Source: Hymenolepis diminuta (taxonomy: Eukaryota > Platyhelminthes > Cestoda > Cyclophyllidea > Hymenolepididae). Taken from it: 64,000 nt of DNA. A program made the translations under genes and the position numbers. Of the stretch, positions 63,915 through 64,000 are shown one piece after another. How positions within the stretch are numbered: the stretch's first letter is position 1; every line of letters starts with the position of its first letter. The stretch lies in the NCBI GenBank assembly GCA_900708905.1, contig CAADRB010000052.1:731934-795933 (forward strand), in the 5' to 3' direction. The notes below the pieces were generated by a model. The model was not told the origin of the DNA. It did not search any database and saw only the letters and a program-made list of their open reading frames with translations.

Positions 63915-64000
63915 TCTTTGTCAACACCAGTTATCTCTGGGACCTGAAGACTGTTACTAAGTCCACAGAGGACTTAACCTCTGCTGTGACCTTAGTCTTC
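63915..64000. repeat. Repeat family G, copy 2 (cut by window end)
   Basis: CACCAGTTATCTCTGGGACC and AGACTGTTACTAAGTCCACA match copy 1 at 58678 and 58730. Its position just behind a SINE-like head suggests that G may be the body of that element. Confidence 0.6.

Noticed and set aside
1..64000. CRISPR arrays, bacterial operons or prophage
   Set aside because: No regularly spaced direct repeats and no prokaryotic gene density; spliced genes and SINE-like elements show eukaryotic DNA.

Overview
The window is AT-rich eukaryotic DNA with large introns, canonical GT-AG splice sites, AATAAA polyadenylation signals and many decayed interspersed repeats. The one gene I can rebuild fully is a DOK7-like docking protein, so the source is an animal. 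The long low-complexity insertions inside folded domains, the AT-rich repeat-filled introns and two acceptors placed as if for spliced-leader trans-splicing suggest a flatworm (tapeworm or fluke). That assignment is inference and is not proven by any single feature.

Layout. Positions 1-700 hold minus-strand coding sequence: an exon of a basic, helical protein (27-280) that continues off the left edge and, about 130 bases upstream of it, the end of a small membrane-protein gene (413-691). Two AATAAA signals lie between them, an operon-like spacing. From 700 to 9392 I see no coding exon. There is a CpG-rich patch with two ATTGGCT boxes (3830-4135) that may be the promoter of the next gene, followed by copies of a degenerate repeat family.

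From 9393 to about 33255 runs the main gene on the plus strand: nine coding exons, eight introns (78 to 6762 bases), all phases consistent, giving 1112 codons plus stop. It encodes a pleckstrin-homology (PH) domain split by a long Ser/Pro/Gln-rich insertion, an IRS/DOK-type phosphotyrosine-binding (PTB) domain spread over exons 2 to 5, and a long disordered Pro/Ser/Asn-rich tail with tyrosine motifs. The start of the PH domain is missing and probably lies in an unrecognised upstream exon.

From 33.5 to 64 kb there is no convincing multi-exon gene. The region is filled with old repeats: an approximately 300-base family with about a dozen copies and a palindromic end; a family encoding a C2H2 zinc finger; two further families with conserved reading frames on the minus strand; tRNA-derived SINE-like copies; a tRNA-Val-like relic; and a 5S rRNA-like fragment. 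One cysteine-rich open exon at 50204-50422 has a CxGxC motif resembling glycoprotein-hormone alpha/cystine-knot proteins and deserves a check. A 44-base run of N marks an assembly gap at 58952-58995.

The docking protein would act at the inner face of the plasma membrane, with PH and PTB domains recruiting it to phosphoinositides and a tyrosine-phosphorylated receptor, and the tail recruiting SH2/SH3 partners. None of the other elements can be tied to it functionally from sequence alone.
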